From an uncultured Chromatiaceae bacterium (lineage in GTDB: Bacteria > Pseudomonadota > Gammaproteobacteria > Enterobacterales > Alteromonadaceae), in NCBI GenBank assembly GCA_946482325.1, contig CAMLRA010000115.1:1-13049 (forward strand): a DNA stretch of 13,049 bases, read 5' to 3'. The translations under genes and the position numbers were made by a program. The notes beneath the pieces were generated by a model that did not search any database, was not told the DNA's origin, and was given only the letters and a program-made list of their open reading frames with translations. Below are positions 1-7,066 of the stretch, piece by piece (positions within the stretch are counted from its first letter, which is position 1; each line of letters starts with the position of its first letter).

Positions 1-1101
1 CAGGCACGCGCCTTTGGCCGGATTGTTAAACAGTGCCAGGCCATTGGCTTCTTGCTCGCTGAAGACAGCTTTGCCGGCCACGACCGCGTCGAATTTGCTA
101 TTAAACGGTGCAAAAGACCGATCTTCGGTTTCAAAGCTGCCGATAGCATTCGCAATATTGTCAAGTACGACCTGAGGGTCACTCCGCGACGAGAGTTTGC
201 CATAAACTTGACGGTACAGTGCTGACTGCGGTAACGCCAATAAGGCTCTTAACACGGACTCAGCGTCTTTATGCGCCATTTCAAATGGTGACAATAATGG
301 TCCAACCGGTTGTGTCGTGATGAGTGCCGCACGTCCATCCCATAGTTGACCACGTCTTGGTGTCCCGAGTTTGCCGTTAGCTACATTGTCGACAGATCCT
401 TGTTGATTGGTTACTCCCAAAAAACCAAAGCGGGGAATGAGCGCGGCATAAGCTGCTGAGGGGGTGTTACGAAAGCCACTATGCTGCATGAAGTTACCAC
501 CGGCTTCCGTTGCAGCAGCAGCGACTGAAGAATATCTGTTAGCAGGTTGATGACAACTGGCACAGGACTGCACGCCACTGCCCGATAATCGTTTTTCAAA
601 AAACAGTTGTTGCCCTAATTTGGCTTTCGCCGAAAGGGCCGGACCTGTCAGTGGTAGTTGTATCTGGTGCTCTGAGGTTTGATTTTCCCATCGTAGCGAG
701 ACATGTATTGTATCTTGTACCTGACAGCCAGTAGCAAGGTAAGCTTGAGAGATCTGGTGACCGTCGACATAAGATCCCTCTAACCAAGCAGACAGATTTT
801 GATCGACACAACTAGATCTGAAGCTTGTGATTGGCATTTGTCCGGTCCAAGGAGTTCCGACTGAGGTCAACAGAGTCAGGGTGAGGACATTAACACTATC
901 ATTGGCGCTTTGCGGTAACAGCCAGCTGAGCTTAATCACAGGAAGTTGTGGTGTCGGCTCAACTTCAGTGAAGGCGGTAGCGGTCGAAGATTGATCTTGT
1001 CTCGGTAAAATGTTGCCGTCAGCATGTAGATCTGACGTGAAGAGGGTCAATGAAGCACCACAGACACCTAAAAATAGCAATTGCAGCCGGTTTAATTTCA
1101 T
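1..1101 (-). CDS. MauG-like di-haem cytochrome c peroxidase, 3' end cut off by window
   Basis: This is the first 367 codons of an exported c-type cytochrome; the frame stays open to base 1. Residues 1-27 look like a Sec signal peptide (basic start, hydrophobic core, LHA before the cut). A Ser/Thr/Pro-rich linker follows, then about 100 residues of apparently beta-rich sequence with Cys98 and Cys126 that I do not recognise. The peroxidase domain starts near 155. It has the first haem motif CASCH at 180-184, then LWDGRA with Trp254, Gln264, Pro268 and Glu274. The spacing of these four equals that of MauG Trp93, Gln103, Pro107 and Glu113, a known family signature. The last codons read GACL, so Cys366 is probably the first cysteine of the second CxxCH. 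The start is supported by AAGGAG about 8 nt upstream. The enzyme probably acts in the periplasm on peroxide or a protein substrate. The substrate is unknown, and classical cytochrome c peroxidase activity remains possible. Confidence 0.88.
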   Translation of the reverse strand, partial: MKLNRLQLLFLGVCGASLTLFTSDLHADGNILPRQDQSSTATAFTEVEPTPQLPVIKLSWLLPQSANDSVNVLTLTLLTSVGTPWTGQMPITSFRSSCVDQNLSAWLEGSYVDGHQISQAYLATGCQVQDTIHVSLRWENQTSEHQIQLPLTGPALSAKAKLGQQLFFEKRLSGSGVQSCASCHQPANRYSSVAAAATEAGGNFMQHSGFRNTPSAAYAALIPRFGFLGVTNQQGSVDNVANGKLGTPRRGQLWDGRAALITTQPVGPLLSPFEMAHKDAESVLRALLALPQSALYRQVYGKLSSRSDPQVVLDNIANAIGSFETEDRSFAPFNSKFDAVVAGKAVFSEQEANGLALFNNPAKGACL

Positions 1102-1200
1102 CACGCTCTCCTTAAATAAGTAAAAACTAAATTTAACTGCTGAGCGGGATTTTTGGCGCGCTTTTACTCAACCTTTACGATAGTCGGGTCTTGTGTAAGT

Positions 1201-1210
1201 TTTACGTAAA
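1201..1210. promoter_or_regulatory. Perfect 10-bp palindrome TTTACGTAAA upstream of the peroxidase gene
   Basis: The sequence is its own reverse complement and lies about 100 bp upstream of the peroxidase start codon, in the 232-bp gap between that gene and yfaE. It could be an operator for a dimeric regulator. I cannot name the factor, and no convincing -35/-10 pair was found beside it. A palindrome this short and AT-rich can also occur by chance. Confidence 0.25.
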
Positions 1211-1295
1211 CACGCATCGGCGATGTCATGAGAATATCAGCGTATTTTTGACAACGCATGACCACCCAAGTTGGATGTGCTGAGCTTTATGGTTT

Positions 1296-1329
1296 AAAAA
1301 AGACCGCTACAGCGCCGAGGATGGCGCCT
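1296..1329 (-). terminator. Possible terminator of the nrdA-nrdB-yfaE operon
   Basis: Directly after the yfaE stop, the minus strand has a short GC hairpin (GCGCC at 1328-1323 side pairing with GGCGC at 1316-1312, loop of about 6 nt). It is followed 9 to 10 nt later by a run of six T (1301-1296). The gap between stem and T-run is longer than in a standard intrinsic terminator. The location is right, but the structure is imperfect. Confidence 0.35.
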
Positions 1330-1333
1330 GAGA

Positions 1334-1591
1334 CTAGCCAGGGATTTCAATGTCCAAATCACTGACCGGTACACTACAGCAAGGTAAAAACTCGCCTTTA
1401 CGCACAAAAGCCAATGGTTCTTCCAGATAGCTGATTTGACCGGAGATTAGCTTGCAGCGGCAGGCACCGCAAAAGCCGGCACGGCAGTGGAAATTGACCT
1501 GATATTTTTGTTGCTCCAGGCTGGTCAGCAGGTTTGGACTTTGCGGATCAAAATCAAAACTGCTGCCATCCTGAAGCCGAATGCGATGCAT
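1334..1591 (-). CDS. yfaE: YfaE-type 2Fe-2S ferredoxin, diferric-tyrosyl radical cofactor maintenance
   Basis: An 85-residue plant-type ferredoxin, about the same length as E. coli YfaE. The cluster ligands are visible as Cys36-x4-Cys41-x2-Cys44 in HCRAGFCGACRC, with the fourth in the Cys71-Cys72 pair of the LPCC segment. In E. coli, YfaE supplies electrons to the di-iron site of NrdB and so helps build and restore the tyrosyl radical; this role is known for the family. The start codon shares its A with the nrdB stop (TGATG), which implies translational coupling and a matched supply of NrdB and its electron donor. It is the last gene of the nrd operon. There is no signal peptide, so it acts in the cytoplasm. 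The short size and the place behind nrdB argue against a general metabolic ferredoxin. Confidence 0.95.
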   Translation of the reverse strand: MHRIRLQDGSSFDFDPQSPNLLTSLEQQKYQVNFHCRAGFCGACRCKLISGQISYLEEPLAFVRKGEFLPCCSVPVSDLDIEIPG

Positions 1592-2721
1592 CAGAGATCA
1601 AAGTCGCCGAAGTCAGCGCCGTCGACTTCGTTATCAATCTGGCCCACCAGATAGGAGCTGATTTCAGATTCCTGTGGCGCCACTTGGACGTTGTCAGACA
1701 CCAACCAGGCATTAATCCAAGGGATAGGGTTCTGAGTGGTGCTAAATATTGGTTTCAGACCAATGGCGGCCATGCGGATATTAGTAATATATTCAACGTA
1801 TTGGCACAGAATGTCTTTATTGAGGCCAATCATCGAGCCGTCTTTAAATAAAAATTCAGCCCATTCTTTTTCCTGCTCTGCGGCGCGGCGGAAAATCGCA
1901 TAAGCCTGTTCTTCACATTCCTTCGCGATTTCACCCATTTCCGGGTCATCCTCGCCGGCGGCCATAATGTTCAGCATGTGCTGCGTACCGGTCAGGTGCA
2001 GCGCTTCGTCGCGGGCAATTAATTTGATGATTTTGGCATTGCCTTCCATCAGCTCGCGCTCGGCGAATGCAAAACTGCAGGCAAAACTGACATAAAAACG
2101 GATGGCTTCTAACACGTTGACTGACATGATGCACAGATACAGCTGGCGTTTCAGCTCTCGCAGCGACACGGAGCGGCTCGCGCCGTTAATTTGATGCGTG
2201 CCTTCACCGCACAGGTGATACAGATTAATCGATTCAATCAGCTCATCATAATAACGGGTCACTTCATCTGCACGTTCGATGATTTTCTCGTTCAGTAGAA
2301 TATCGTCGAAAATTTTATGCGGCTCAGTGGTGATATTACGCACAATGTGGGTGTAGCTGCGGCTGTGAATGGTTTCACTGAACGCCCAGGTTTCAATCCA
2401 GGTTTCCAGCTCTGGCAGCGACACAATCGGCAGGAGCGCCACGTTTGGCGAACGGCCCTGTACCGAGTCCAGCAGCGTCTGATATTTCAGGTTGCTGATG
2501 AAAATATGCTTTTCATGATCAGGTAAATGCTGGAAATCAATCCGGTCTTTACTGACATCCACTTCCTCCGGCCGCCAGAAGAAACTCAGCTGTTTTTCGA
2601 TTAATTTTTCGAAAATGCCGTATTTCTGTTGGTCGTAACGCGACACGTTTACCGAGTTGCCAAAAAACATCGGCTCTTTCAGCTGATCATTGTTGGTCCG
2701 GTTAAAAGTGGTATAGGTCAT
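1591..2721 (-). CDS. nrdB: Ribonucleoside-diphosphate reductase class Ia, beta subunit (R2)
   Basis: A 376-residue small subunit, the same length as E. coli NrdB. It carries the di-iron centre and stable tyrosyl radical that start dNDP synthesis when paired with NrdA. The iron ligands are visible as Asp85, Glu116, His119, Glu205, Glu239 and His242, and the radical Tyr123 lies in SETIHSRSY. Each is one higher than the customary E. coli number because Met1 is counted here. The C-terminal tail [20 protein letters not shown] keeps the segment that docks to NrdA and the Tyr of the radical transfer path. It lies 95 bp after nrdA, with hairpins in the gap, and overlaps yfaE by one base. A GAGAG stretch about 7 nt before the ATG may be the ribosome site. 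Nothing looks damaged; this is an oxygen-dependent Ia enzyme. Confidence 0.98.
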   Translation of the reverse strand: MTYTTFNRTNNDQLKEPMFFGNSVNVSRYDQQKYGIFEKLIEKQLSFFWRPEEVDVSKDRIDFQHLPDHEKHIFISNLKYQTLLDSVQGRSPNVALLPIVSLPELETWIETWAFSETIHSRSYTHIVRNITTEPHKIFDDILLNEKIIERADEVTRYYDELIESINLYHLCGEGTHQINGASRSVSLRELKRQLYLCIMSVNVLEAIRFYVSFACSFAFAERELMEGNAKIIKLIARDEALHLTGTQHMLNIMAAGEDDPEMGEIAKECEEQAYAIFRRAAEQEKEWAEFLFKDGSMIGLNKDILCQYVEYITNIRMAAIGLKPIFSTTQNPIPWINAWLVSDNVQVAPQESEISSYLVGQIDNEVDGADFGDFDL

Positions 2722-2756
2722 GGATTCTCTCGTTATTATGCGTTCAAAAATACAAG

Positions 2757-2798
2757 GTCAGTATGCTGACACAACAAAGCGGAGCACCTGGCTCCGCT
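2757..2798 (-). promoter_or_regulatory. Tandem hairpins in the nrdA-nrdB intergenic RNA
   Basis: On the transcribed minus strand the nrdA-nrdB gap first forms an 8-bp perfect stem AGCGGAGC/GCTCCGCT with a 5-nt loop (2798-2778), followed by TTGTTGTG. A second stem, GTCAG/CTGAC with a 4-nt loop, follows at 2770-2757. The first resembles an intrinsic terminator with an interrupted T-tract. It could therefore be a partial terminator or an mRNA-stabilising element that sets the nrdA to nrdB ratio. The structure is seen; the function is inferred. Confidence 0.55.
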
Positions 2799-2816
2799 CC
2801 TGCAATCGGTTTGTGA

Positions 2817-5105
2817 TCAGATCTTACAGGCGCCACCTGCGCAGCCGTCATCTTCTGCGGCCGCAGGTTTGATATCTTCCTGCACATCTGATGCACCGTC
2901 ACGGGTGTTGTGGTAGTACATCGTTTTGACACCAAGTTTGTAGGCGGTCAGCAAGTCTTTCAGCAATACCTTCATCGGAACTTTACCACCGTCGAACTTG
3001 GCCGGATCGTAGTTAGTGTTAGCAGAAATCGTCTGGTCAACGAATTTCTGCATGATGGCGACCAGGCTGATATAACCGTCATTGCTTGGCATATCCCACA
3101 GCAATTCATACTGGTTTTTCAGTCGTTCGTACTCCGGTACCACTTGTTTCAGAATGCCATCTTTACTGGCTTTAATACTGATATGGCCGCGTGGTGGTTC
3201 AATACCGTTGGTCGCATTACTGATTTGCGACGAGGTTTCTGACGGCATCAGCGCAGACAATGTCGAGTTACGCAGGCCATGTTTCACAACGTCTTTACGC
3301 AATTGCTCCCAGTCCAGCTGCAGCGGTTCGTTACAGACTTTATCCAGGTCTTTTTTGTAGGTATCAATCGGCATGATACCTTCAGCATAAGTGGTTTCAT
3401 TAAACAGCGGGCAAGGGCCAAATTCCTGCGCCAGTTTGTTTGAGGCTTTCATCAGATAATACTGAATGGCTTCAAAAGTGCGGTGCGTCAGTGCATTGGC
3501 AGAGCCATCTGAGTATTTCACGCCATTTTTCGCCAGATAATAGGCGTAGTTGATCACACCAACACCCAGCGTGCGGCGGTTCATCGATGCCTGGAATGCT
3601 GCAGGGATTGGGTAATCCTGATAGTCCAGCAGGCTGTCCAGCGCACGAACCGCCAGTTCTGCCAGCTCTTCCAGCTCACCTAAATGCTCAATCGCACCGA
3701 GGTTAAATGCAGACAGCGTACAAAGCGCAATTTCACCGTTTGGATCGTTAACGTCGTTTAATGGCTTGGTCGGCAGGGCGATTTCCAGACAGAGGTTACT
3801 CTGGCGCACCGGTGCGAACTTCGGATTAAACGGGCTGTGTGTGTTGCAGTGATCAACGTTCTGCAGATATATACGGCCTGTTGACGCGCGTTCCTGCATA
3901 AACAATGTGAACAGTTCCAGTGCTTTCATGCGTTTTTTGCGGATTGAACTGTCGTTTTCGTATTTCACGTATAACTGTTCAAACAGGTCCTGATCTTCGA
4001 AAAACGCATCGTACAGGCCTGGTACGTCTGATGGGCTGAACAACGTGATCATTTCATCTTTAATCAGACGCTGATACATCAGGCGGTTGAACTGCACACC
4101 GTAGTCGAGGTGGCGCACGCGGTTCTCTTCAACACCGCGGTTATTTTTCAGCACCAATAAACTTTCTACTTCCAAATGCCACAGCGGATAAAACAGGGTG
4201 GCGGCCCCACCACGTACGCCGCCTTGAGAGCAGCTTTTTACCGCTGTCTGGAAGTGTTTGTAAAACGGAATACAACCGGTATGGAAGGCTTCGCCATTAC
4301 GGATTGGGCTGCCCAGTGCACGGATCCGGCCGGCATTGATGCCAATGCCTGCGCGCTGACTGACGTATTTGACGATAGCGCTTGAGGTAGCGTTAATCGA
4401 ATCCAGGCTGTCACCGCATTCAATCAATACACATGAGCTGAACTGGCGGGTTGGGGTACGTACACCGGACATAATGGGTGTCGGCAGAGAAATCTTAAAC
4501 AGTGACACTGCATCGTAGAAACGGCGCAGGTAATCCAAACGGGTGGCCTTTGGATAATTAGCGAACAAGCAGGCTGCGACCAGGATATACAGGAACTGGG
4601 CGCTTTCATAAATCTGACCGGTGACGCGGTTTTGTACCAGATACTTGCCTTCGAGCTGCTTGACGGCGGCGTAGCTGAAGTTCATATCACGGTTGTGGTC
4701 GATAAAACTGTCAATCTGGTCAATTTCTTCTTTGCTGTAATCAGCCAGAATGTGGGCGTCATAGCGTTTGGTTTCGACCATCTGCACAACATGGTCGTAC
4801 AGCTTTGGTGGTTCAAACTGGCCATAAGCTTTTTTGCGCAGGTGAAACACTGCGAGGCGGGCGGCCATATACTGATAGTCCGGCGTTTCTTTAGAGATCA
4901 GGTCGGCGGCAGCTTTGATAATAGTTTCGTGGATATCCGCAGTTTTGATGCCATCGTAAAACTGAATGTGAGATTTCAGTTCAACCTGAGAGACAGATAC
5001 ATTTTGCAGACCTTCGGCCGCCCAGTCGATGACGCGGTGAATTTTATCCAGGTCCAGAGGCTCGCGGGTACCGTCTCTTTTGGTTACGTATAATGGCTGA
5101 TTCAT
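2817..5105 (-). CDS. nrdA: Ribonucleoside-diphosphate reductase class Ia, alpha subunit (R1)
   Basis: A 762-residue catalytic subunit (E. coli 761) that reduces ribonucleoside diphosphates to deoxyribonucleotides in the cytoplasm. Residues 1 to about 95 form the ATP-cone that senses ATP/dATP. The active-site cysteines are Cys225 (SSCVLIECGDS), Cys439 (NLCLE, with Asn437 and Glu441) and Cys462 (ALCTLSAFNLG). Tyr730-Tyr731 in KTMYYHNTRDG belong to the radical path. The C-terminal Cys755 and Cys760 in DGCAGGACKI are the swinging pair re-reduced by thioredoxin or glutaredoxin. Roles are known from E. coli; residues are read directly. It is first in the operon with nrdB and yfaE. No good Shine-Dalgarno is seen: the nearest purine stretch, GGAA, is about 10 nt from the ATG. 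Two NrdR-like boxes upstream suggest repression when dATP is high. Confidence 0.98.
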   Translation of the reverse strand: MNQPLYVTKRDGTREPLDLDKIHRVIDWAAEGLQNVSVSQVELKSHIQFYDGIKTADIHETIIKAAADLISKETPDYQYMAARLAVFHLRKKAYGQFEPPKLYDHVVQMVETKRYDAHILADYSKEEIDQIDSFIDHNRDMNFSYAAVKQLEGKYLVQNRVTGQIYESAQFLYILVAACLFANYPKATRLDYLRRFYDAVSLFKISLPTPIMSGVRTPTRQFSSCVLIECGDSLDSINATSSAIVKYVSQRAGIGINAGRIRALGSPIRNGEAFHTGCIPFYKHFQTAVKSCSQGGVRGGAATLFYPLWHLEVESLLVLKNNRGVEENRVRHLDYGVQFNRLMYQRLIKDEMITLFSPSDVPGLYDAFFEDQDLFEQLYVKYENDSSIRKKRMKALELFTLFMQERASTGRIYLQNVDHCNTHSPFNPKFAPVRQSNLCLEIALPTKPLNDVNDPNGEIALCTLSAFNLGAIEHLGELEELAELAVRALDSLLDYQDYPIPAAFQASMNRRTLGVGVINYAYYLAKNGVKYSDGSANALTHRTFEAIQYYLMKASNKLAQEFGPCPLFNETTYAEGIMPIDTYKKDLDKVCNEPLQLDWEQLRKDVVKHGLRNSTLSALMPSETSSQISNATNGIEPPRGHISIKASKDGILKQVVPEYERLKNQYELLWDMPSNDGYISLVAIMQKFVDQTISANTNYDPAKFDGGKVPMKVLLKDLLTAYKLGVKTMYYHNTRDGASDVQEDIKPAAAEDDGCAGGACKI

Positions 5106-5147
5106 TGCGAAAGAGTTCCGTCTTAGTTGTAATTTTTAGGGTTGTCG

Positions 5148-5169
5148 CTGACTGCTGTCAGGCTGCCTG
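5148..5169 (-). promoter_or_regulatory. Two overlapping small hairpins in the nrdA leader
   Basis: About 45 to 65 nt upstream of the nrdA start, CTGAC/GTCAG (4-nt loop, 5148-5161) and CAGGC/GCCTG (1-nt centre, 5159-5169) share three bases, so they cannot both form fully. The second is closer to a palindromic site than to a stable hairpin. They may affect translation of nrdA, which lacks a clear ribosome site. This is weak evidence. Confidence 0.25.
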
Positions 5170-5218
5170 CCCGCAAGAGAAGAGCTGTCCGGCGCCTTGG
5201 GGGGCGAAAAAACCGGAA

Positions 5219-5265
5219 GCACTAGATATAGGGCTAAAAGCATAACGAATCACAAGATAAGGTGG
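5219..5265 (-). promoter_or_regulatory. Pair of NrdR-box-like operators upstream of nrdA
   Basis: Two 16-bp sites read GCCCTATATCTAGTGC (5234-5219) and CCACCTTATCTTGTGA (5265-5250) on the minus strand. They match the known palindromic NrdR consensus aCaCwAtATaTwGtGt at about 12 and 11 positions. The half TATCTwGTG is shared by both. They start exactly 31 bp apart, three helical turns, as expected for tandem NrdR boxes. A poor promoter-like pair lies within them: TTGTGA at 5255-5250 and TATATC at 5230-5225, spacing 19. Binding would block nrdA transcription. The nrdR gene is not in the window. Confidence 0.65.
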
Positions 5266-5537
5266 ATCAAATTCGAATGCAACCCTAAAAATTTCTCTAA
5301 AATGGGCTTGATTTTTGCTATGTCAGTAGTCACTAACTTGTCAGCTTCGAGCGGTTGAACGGATCGCAGGAAGCAAGCGATCCGCACAAAAAAAACAGAA
5401 TTAAATTGATCGGTTAAAAAGTAAAAAGCACTGACTGAAAAGCAAACAGCATGCGGCCAGACGTCTGCTGAAAAGCTGAGCGTTGCTGCAAATAAAGGGT
5501 AAATTCCCGGTAAGCAAAAAAGCGTTTTACCACACAG

Positions 5538-5561
5538 AAAAAAACCGCCAGAGCGGCGGTT
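5538..5561 (-). terminator. Intrinsic terminator of the ubiG-phosphatase operon
   Basis: On the minus strand AACCGCC pairs perfectly with GGCGGTT around the 5-nt loop GCTCT, and the stem runs straight into a stretch of seven T. It begins about 20 nt after the phosphatase stop codon. It separates this operon from nrdA downstream, so nrdA needs its own promoter. Confidence 0.9.
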
Positions 5562-5582
5562 CATTATCTCAAGTCTGACAAA

Positions 5583-6266
5583 TTACAAAGCGGGCTTTAG
5601 TGCCAATAAGTGGTCGACCCGGTAATCGGCACCCCACAGCTCGGGTGTATCTGTCGCGGCAATAAAACCATAGTCAGCAATGATGGACGTCATGCCCGCC
5701 CGGTTGGCTGCTTCGATATCCCGTTCGGCATCACCGATGTACCAGCAGTCTGCCGCCGCTACGCCCAATTTATGTGCTGCGACCCACAATGGTACCGGAC
5801 TGGGTTTGCGTTGGTGCAGACTGTCGCCACCGAGCAAGATTTGGCATTGCTCCATGCCGCGCATTTGTCTGAGCATGGCCGCCGCCAGTTTATATGGTTT
5901 GTTAGTGACTATGCCCCAGGGGATTTTGCGCGCGTTCAGCAACGGCAAAAATTGGTCTGCGCCACCAAACAGCTTGCTGTGCACCGTTAAATGCTGTTGA
6001 TAAAAATCCAGCAGCTCGCTGCGCAGCTGGGTAAACGGTAAACCATGCAGCGCGTCGGCAAAACCAAGCTCCAACAGACCTTTGGCGCCGTGTGACGCCA
6101 CAGGCCGGTATTGCTCTGCGGTCACAGGCTCAAAGCCGTACTTGACCAACACATGATTGAGCGCAGCGCCTAAATCATCGGCGGTGTCGACCAAAGTACC
6201 GTCTAAATCAAACAATACCGCCTTGGCTGGCCGCAGCACCTGACCTGTTTTTACTGAGATCAGCAT
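5583..6266 (-). CDS. HAD-family phosphatase: MurNAc-6-phosphate phosphatase (MupP) or phosphoglycolate phosphatase (Gph)
   Basis: A 227-residue HAD hydrolase with all four motifs. Motif I is FDLDGT with nucleophile Asp20 and acid/base Asp22. Motif II is VTNKP with Thr121, motif III is RKPSP with Lys154, and motif IV is GDAERD with Asp179 and Asp183. A helical cap lies between motifs I and II. Such proteins are usually labelled phosphoglycolate phosphatase. In Pseudomonas, however, the homologue beside ubiG and near gyrA is MupP, which dephosphorylates N-acetylmuramic acid 6-phosphate in the AmgK-MurU peptidoglycan recycling route. The same place here favours MupP, but sequence alone does not settle it, so I leave the symbol blank. 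The start overlaps the ubiG stop by 7 nt (ATGCTGA), implying coupling, and a strong terminator follows. Confidence 0.92.
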   Translation of the reverse strand: MLISVKTGQVLRPAKAVLFDLDGTLVDTADDLGAALNHVLVKYGFEPVTAEQYRPVASHGAKGLLELGFADALHGLPFTQLRSELLDFYQQHLTVHSKLFGGADQFLPLLNARKIPWGIVTNKPYKLAAAMLRQMRGMEQCQILLGGDSLHQRKPSPVPLWVAAHKLGVAAADCWYIGDAERDIEAANRAGMTSIIADYGFIAATDTPELWGADYRVDHLLALKPAL

Positions 6267-6985
6267 GGCTTACGTGCCACCACGAAATAATTCACATCAA
6301 CACCATCACCAATGCGGAAGCTTTGATTCAGCGGGTTGTAGTGCAGGCCAGTGCAATCAACCAGCTCCAGACCAGCCGTTTCAATAAAACGCATCAGCTC
6401 AGACGGGCGGATAAACTTCTGAAAATCGTGGGTGCCTTTGGGTACCAGCTTTAACAGATGCTCGGCGCCGAGGATGGCAAACAGATAACTTTTGGCGGTT
6501 TTATTTAATGTGGAAAACACCAGCGTGGCGCCCGGCGCGGCTAAATCAGCACAGGCCTGCACCACAGAAGCGGGTGCCGGCACATGCTCGAGCATTTCCA
6601 TGCAAGTGACCAGTTCAAACTGCGCCGGGTGAGCAGCCGCAAACTGCTCAGCGGTGCTTTGCTGATAACTGACGCTGACGCCGGCTTCTAGCGCGTGTAA
6701 CTTAGCCACGGCCAGAGATTCTGGTGCCATATCGATGCCGGTCACCACAGCACCGGCTTTGGCCATACTTTCGGCCAGAATACCGCCACCACAGCCAACA
6801 TCAATGACCTGTTTACCAAACAATCCCTGCAGTTGGTCGCTAATGTAACTGAGCCGGGTCGGATTTAACTGATGCAGCGGTTTAAATTCACCGGCAGGGT
6901 CCCACCAGCGCGACGCCAGTTCGTTAAACTTATTAATTTCAGCCTGATCGACATTGGCAGGCGCGGAGGAAGTGAACTCAGTCAT
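6260..6985 (-). CDS. ubiG: Ubiquinone biosynthesis O-methyltransferase UbiG
   Basis: A 241-residue SAM-dependent enzyme (E. coli 240) that performs both O-methylations in ubiquinone synthesis. Visible marks are [15 protein letters not shown] at 24-38, the SAM loop [16 protein letters not shown] at 60-75, the acidic Asp85 in [15 protein letters not shown] at 128-136, and the C-terminal GLHYNP and VDVNYF segments. All are very close to E. coli UbiG. The frame stays open for 33 more codons to an ATG at 7084. I chose the ATG at 6985 because the family starts there and because a consensus -10 box (7018-7013) lies inside the longer version. No clear Shine-Dalgarno is visible. The next gene, the HAD phosphatase, overlaps its stop, while gyrA is transcribed away from it. 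Confidence 0.96.
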   Translation of the reverse strand: MTEFTSSAPANVDQAEINKFNELASRWWDPAGEFKPLHQLNPTRLSYISDQLQGLFGKQVIDVGCGGGILAESMAKAGAVVTGIDMAPESLAVAKLHALEAGVSVSYQQSTAEQFAAAHPAQFELVTCMEMLEHVPAPASVVQACADLAAPGATLVFSTLNKTAKSYLFAILGAEHLLKLVPKGTHDFQKFIRPSELMRFIETAGLELVDCTGLHYNPLNQSFRIGDGVDVNYFVVARKPC

Positions 6986-7012
6986 AAGGCAGTCCGGGAG
7001 AAATTTGCGGCC

Positions 7013-7040
7013 ATTATAAAGGCTTAGTCTGAACACGCAA
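7013..7040 (-). promoter_or_regulatory. ubiG promoter
   Basis: The minus strand carries a perfect TATAAT (7018-7013) with TTGCGT 16 bp upstream (7040-7035). Transcription would start near 7006, leaving a leader of about 20 nt before the ubiG ATG at 6985. The -10 is strong and the -35 only fair. Confidence 0.6.
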
Positions 7041-7066
7041 TGCACACGCCAAACCGGTGCTAAAAA

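Larger units (their letters stand above)
5106..5582. other. 477-bp non-coding region between nrdA and the HAD phosphatase gene
   Basis: It holds, from right to left, the phosphatase terminator (5538-5561), an AT-rich middle part and the nrdA control region. The middle part contains a perfect 10-bp palindrome CAGACGTCTG (5458-5467) and an 8-bp inverted repeat CGGATCGC/GCGATCCG with a 9-nt loop (5360-5384). The repeat is followed on the plus strand by A rather than T, so it is not a plus-strand terminator. A 104-codon minus-strand open frame (5250-5564) begins inside the terminator hairpin and runs across the NrdR boxes. It has no family resemblance I can see and is probably not a gene. Confidence 0.7.

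Noticed and set aside
1012..1101. Lipoprotein signal in the peroxidase leader (Cys14)
   Set aside because: The residue before the cysteine is Val, not Gly/Ala/Ser, so the lipobox is not met. An LHA site for signal peptidase I fits better.
1534..1851. Plus-strand 105-codon frame over yfaE and nrdB
   Set aside because: Fully antisense to two certain genes, with no family resemblance or ribosome site.
5360..5391. Inverted repeat CGGATCGC/GCGATCCG as a transcription terminator
   Set aside because: It is followed by A residues on the plus strand. On the minus strand the T-run comes before the stem, so it fits neither direction.
5250..5564. 104-codon minus-strand open frame between the phosphatase gene and nrdA
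   Set aside because: It begins inside the terminator hairpin and runs through both NrdR-like boxes, has no ribosome site and no recognisable protein features. It is most likely chance.
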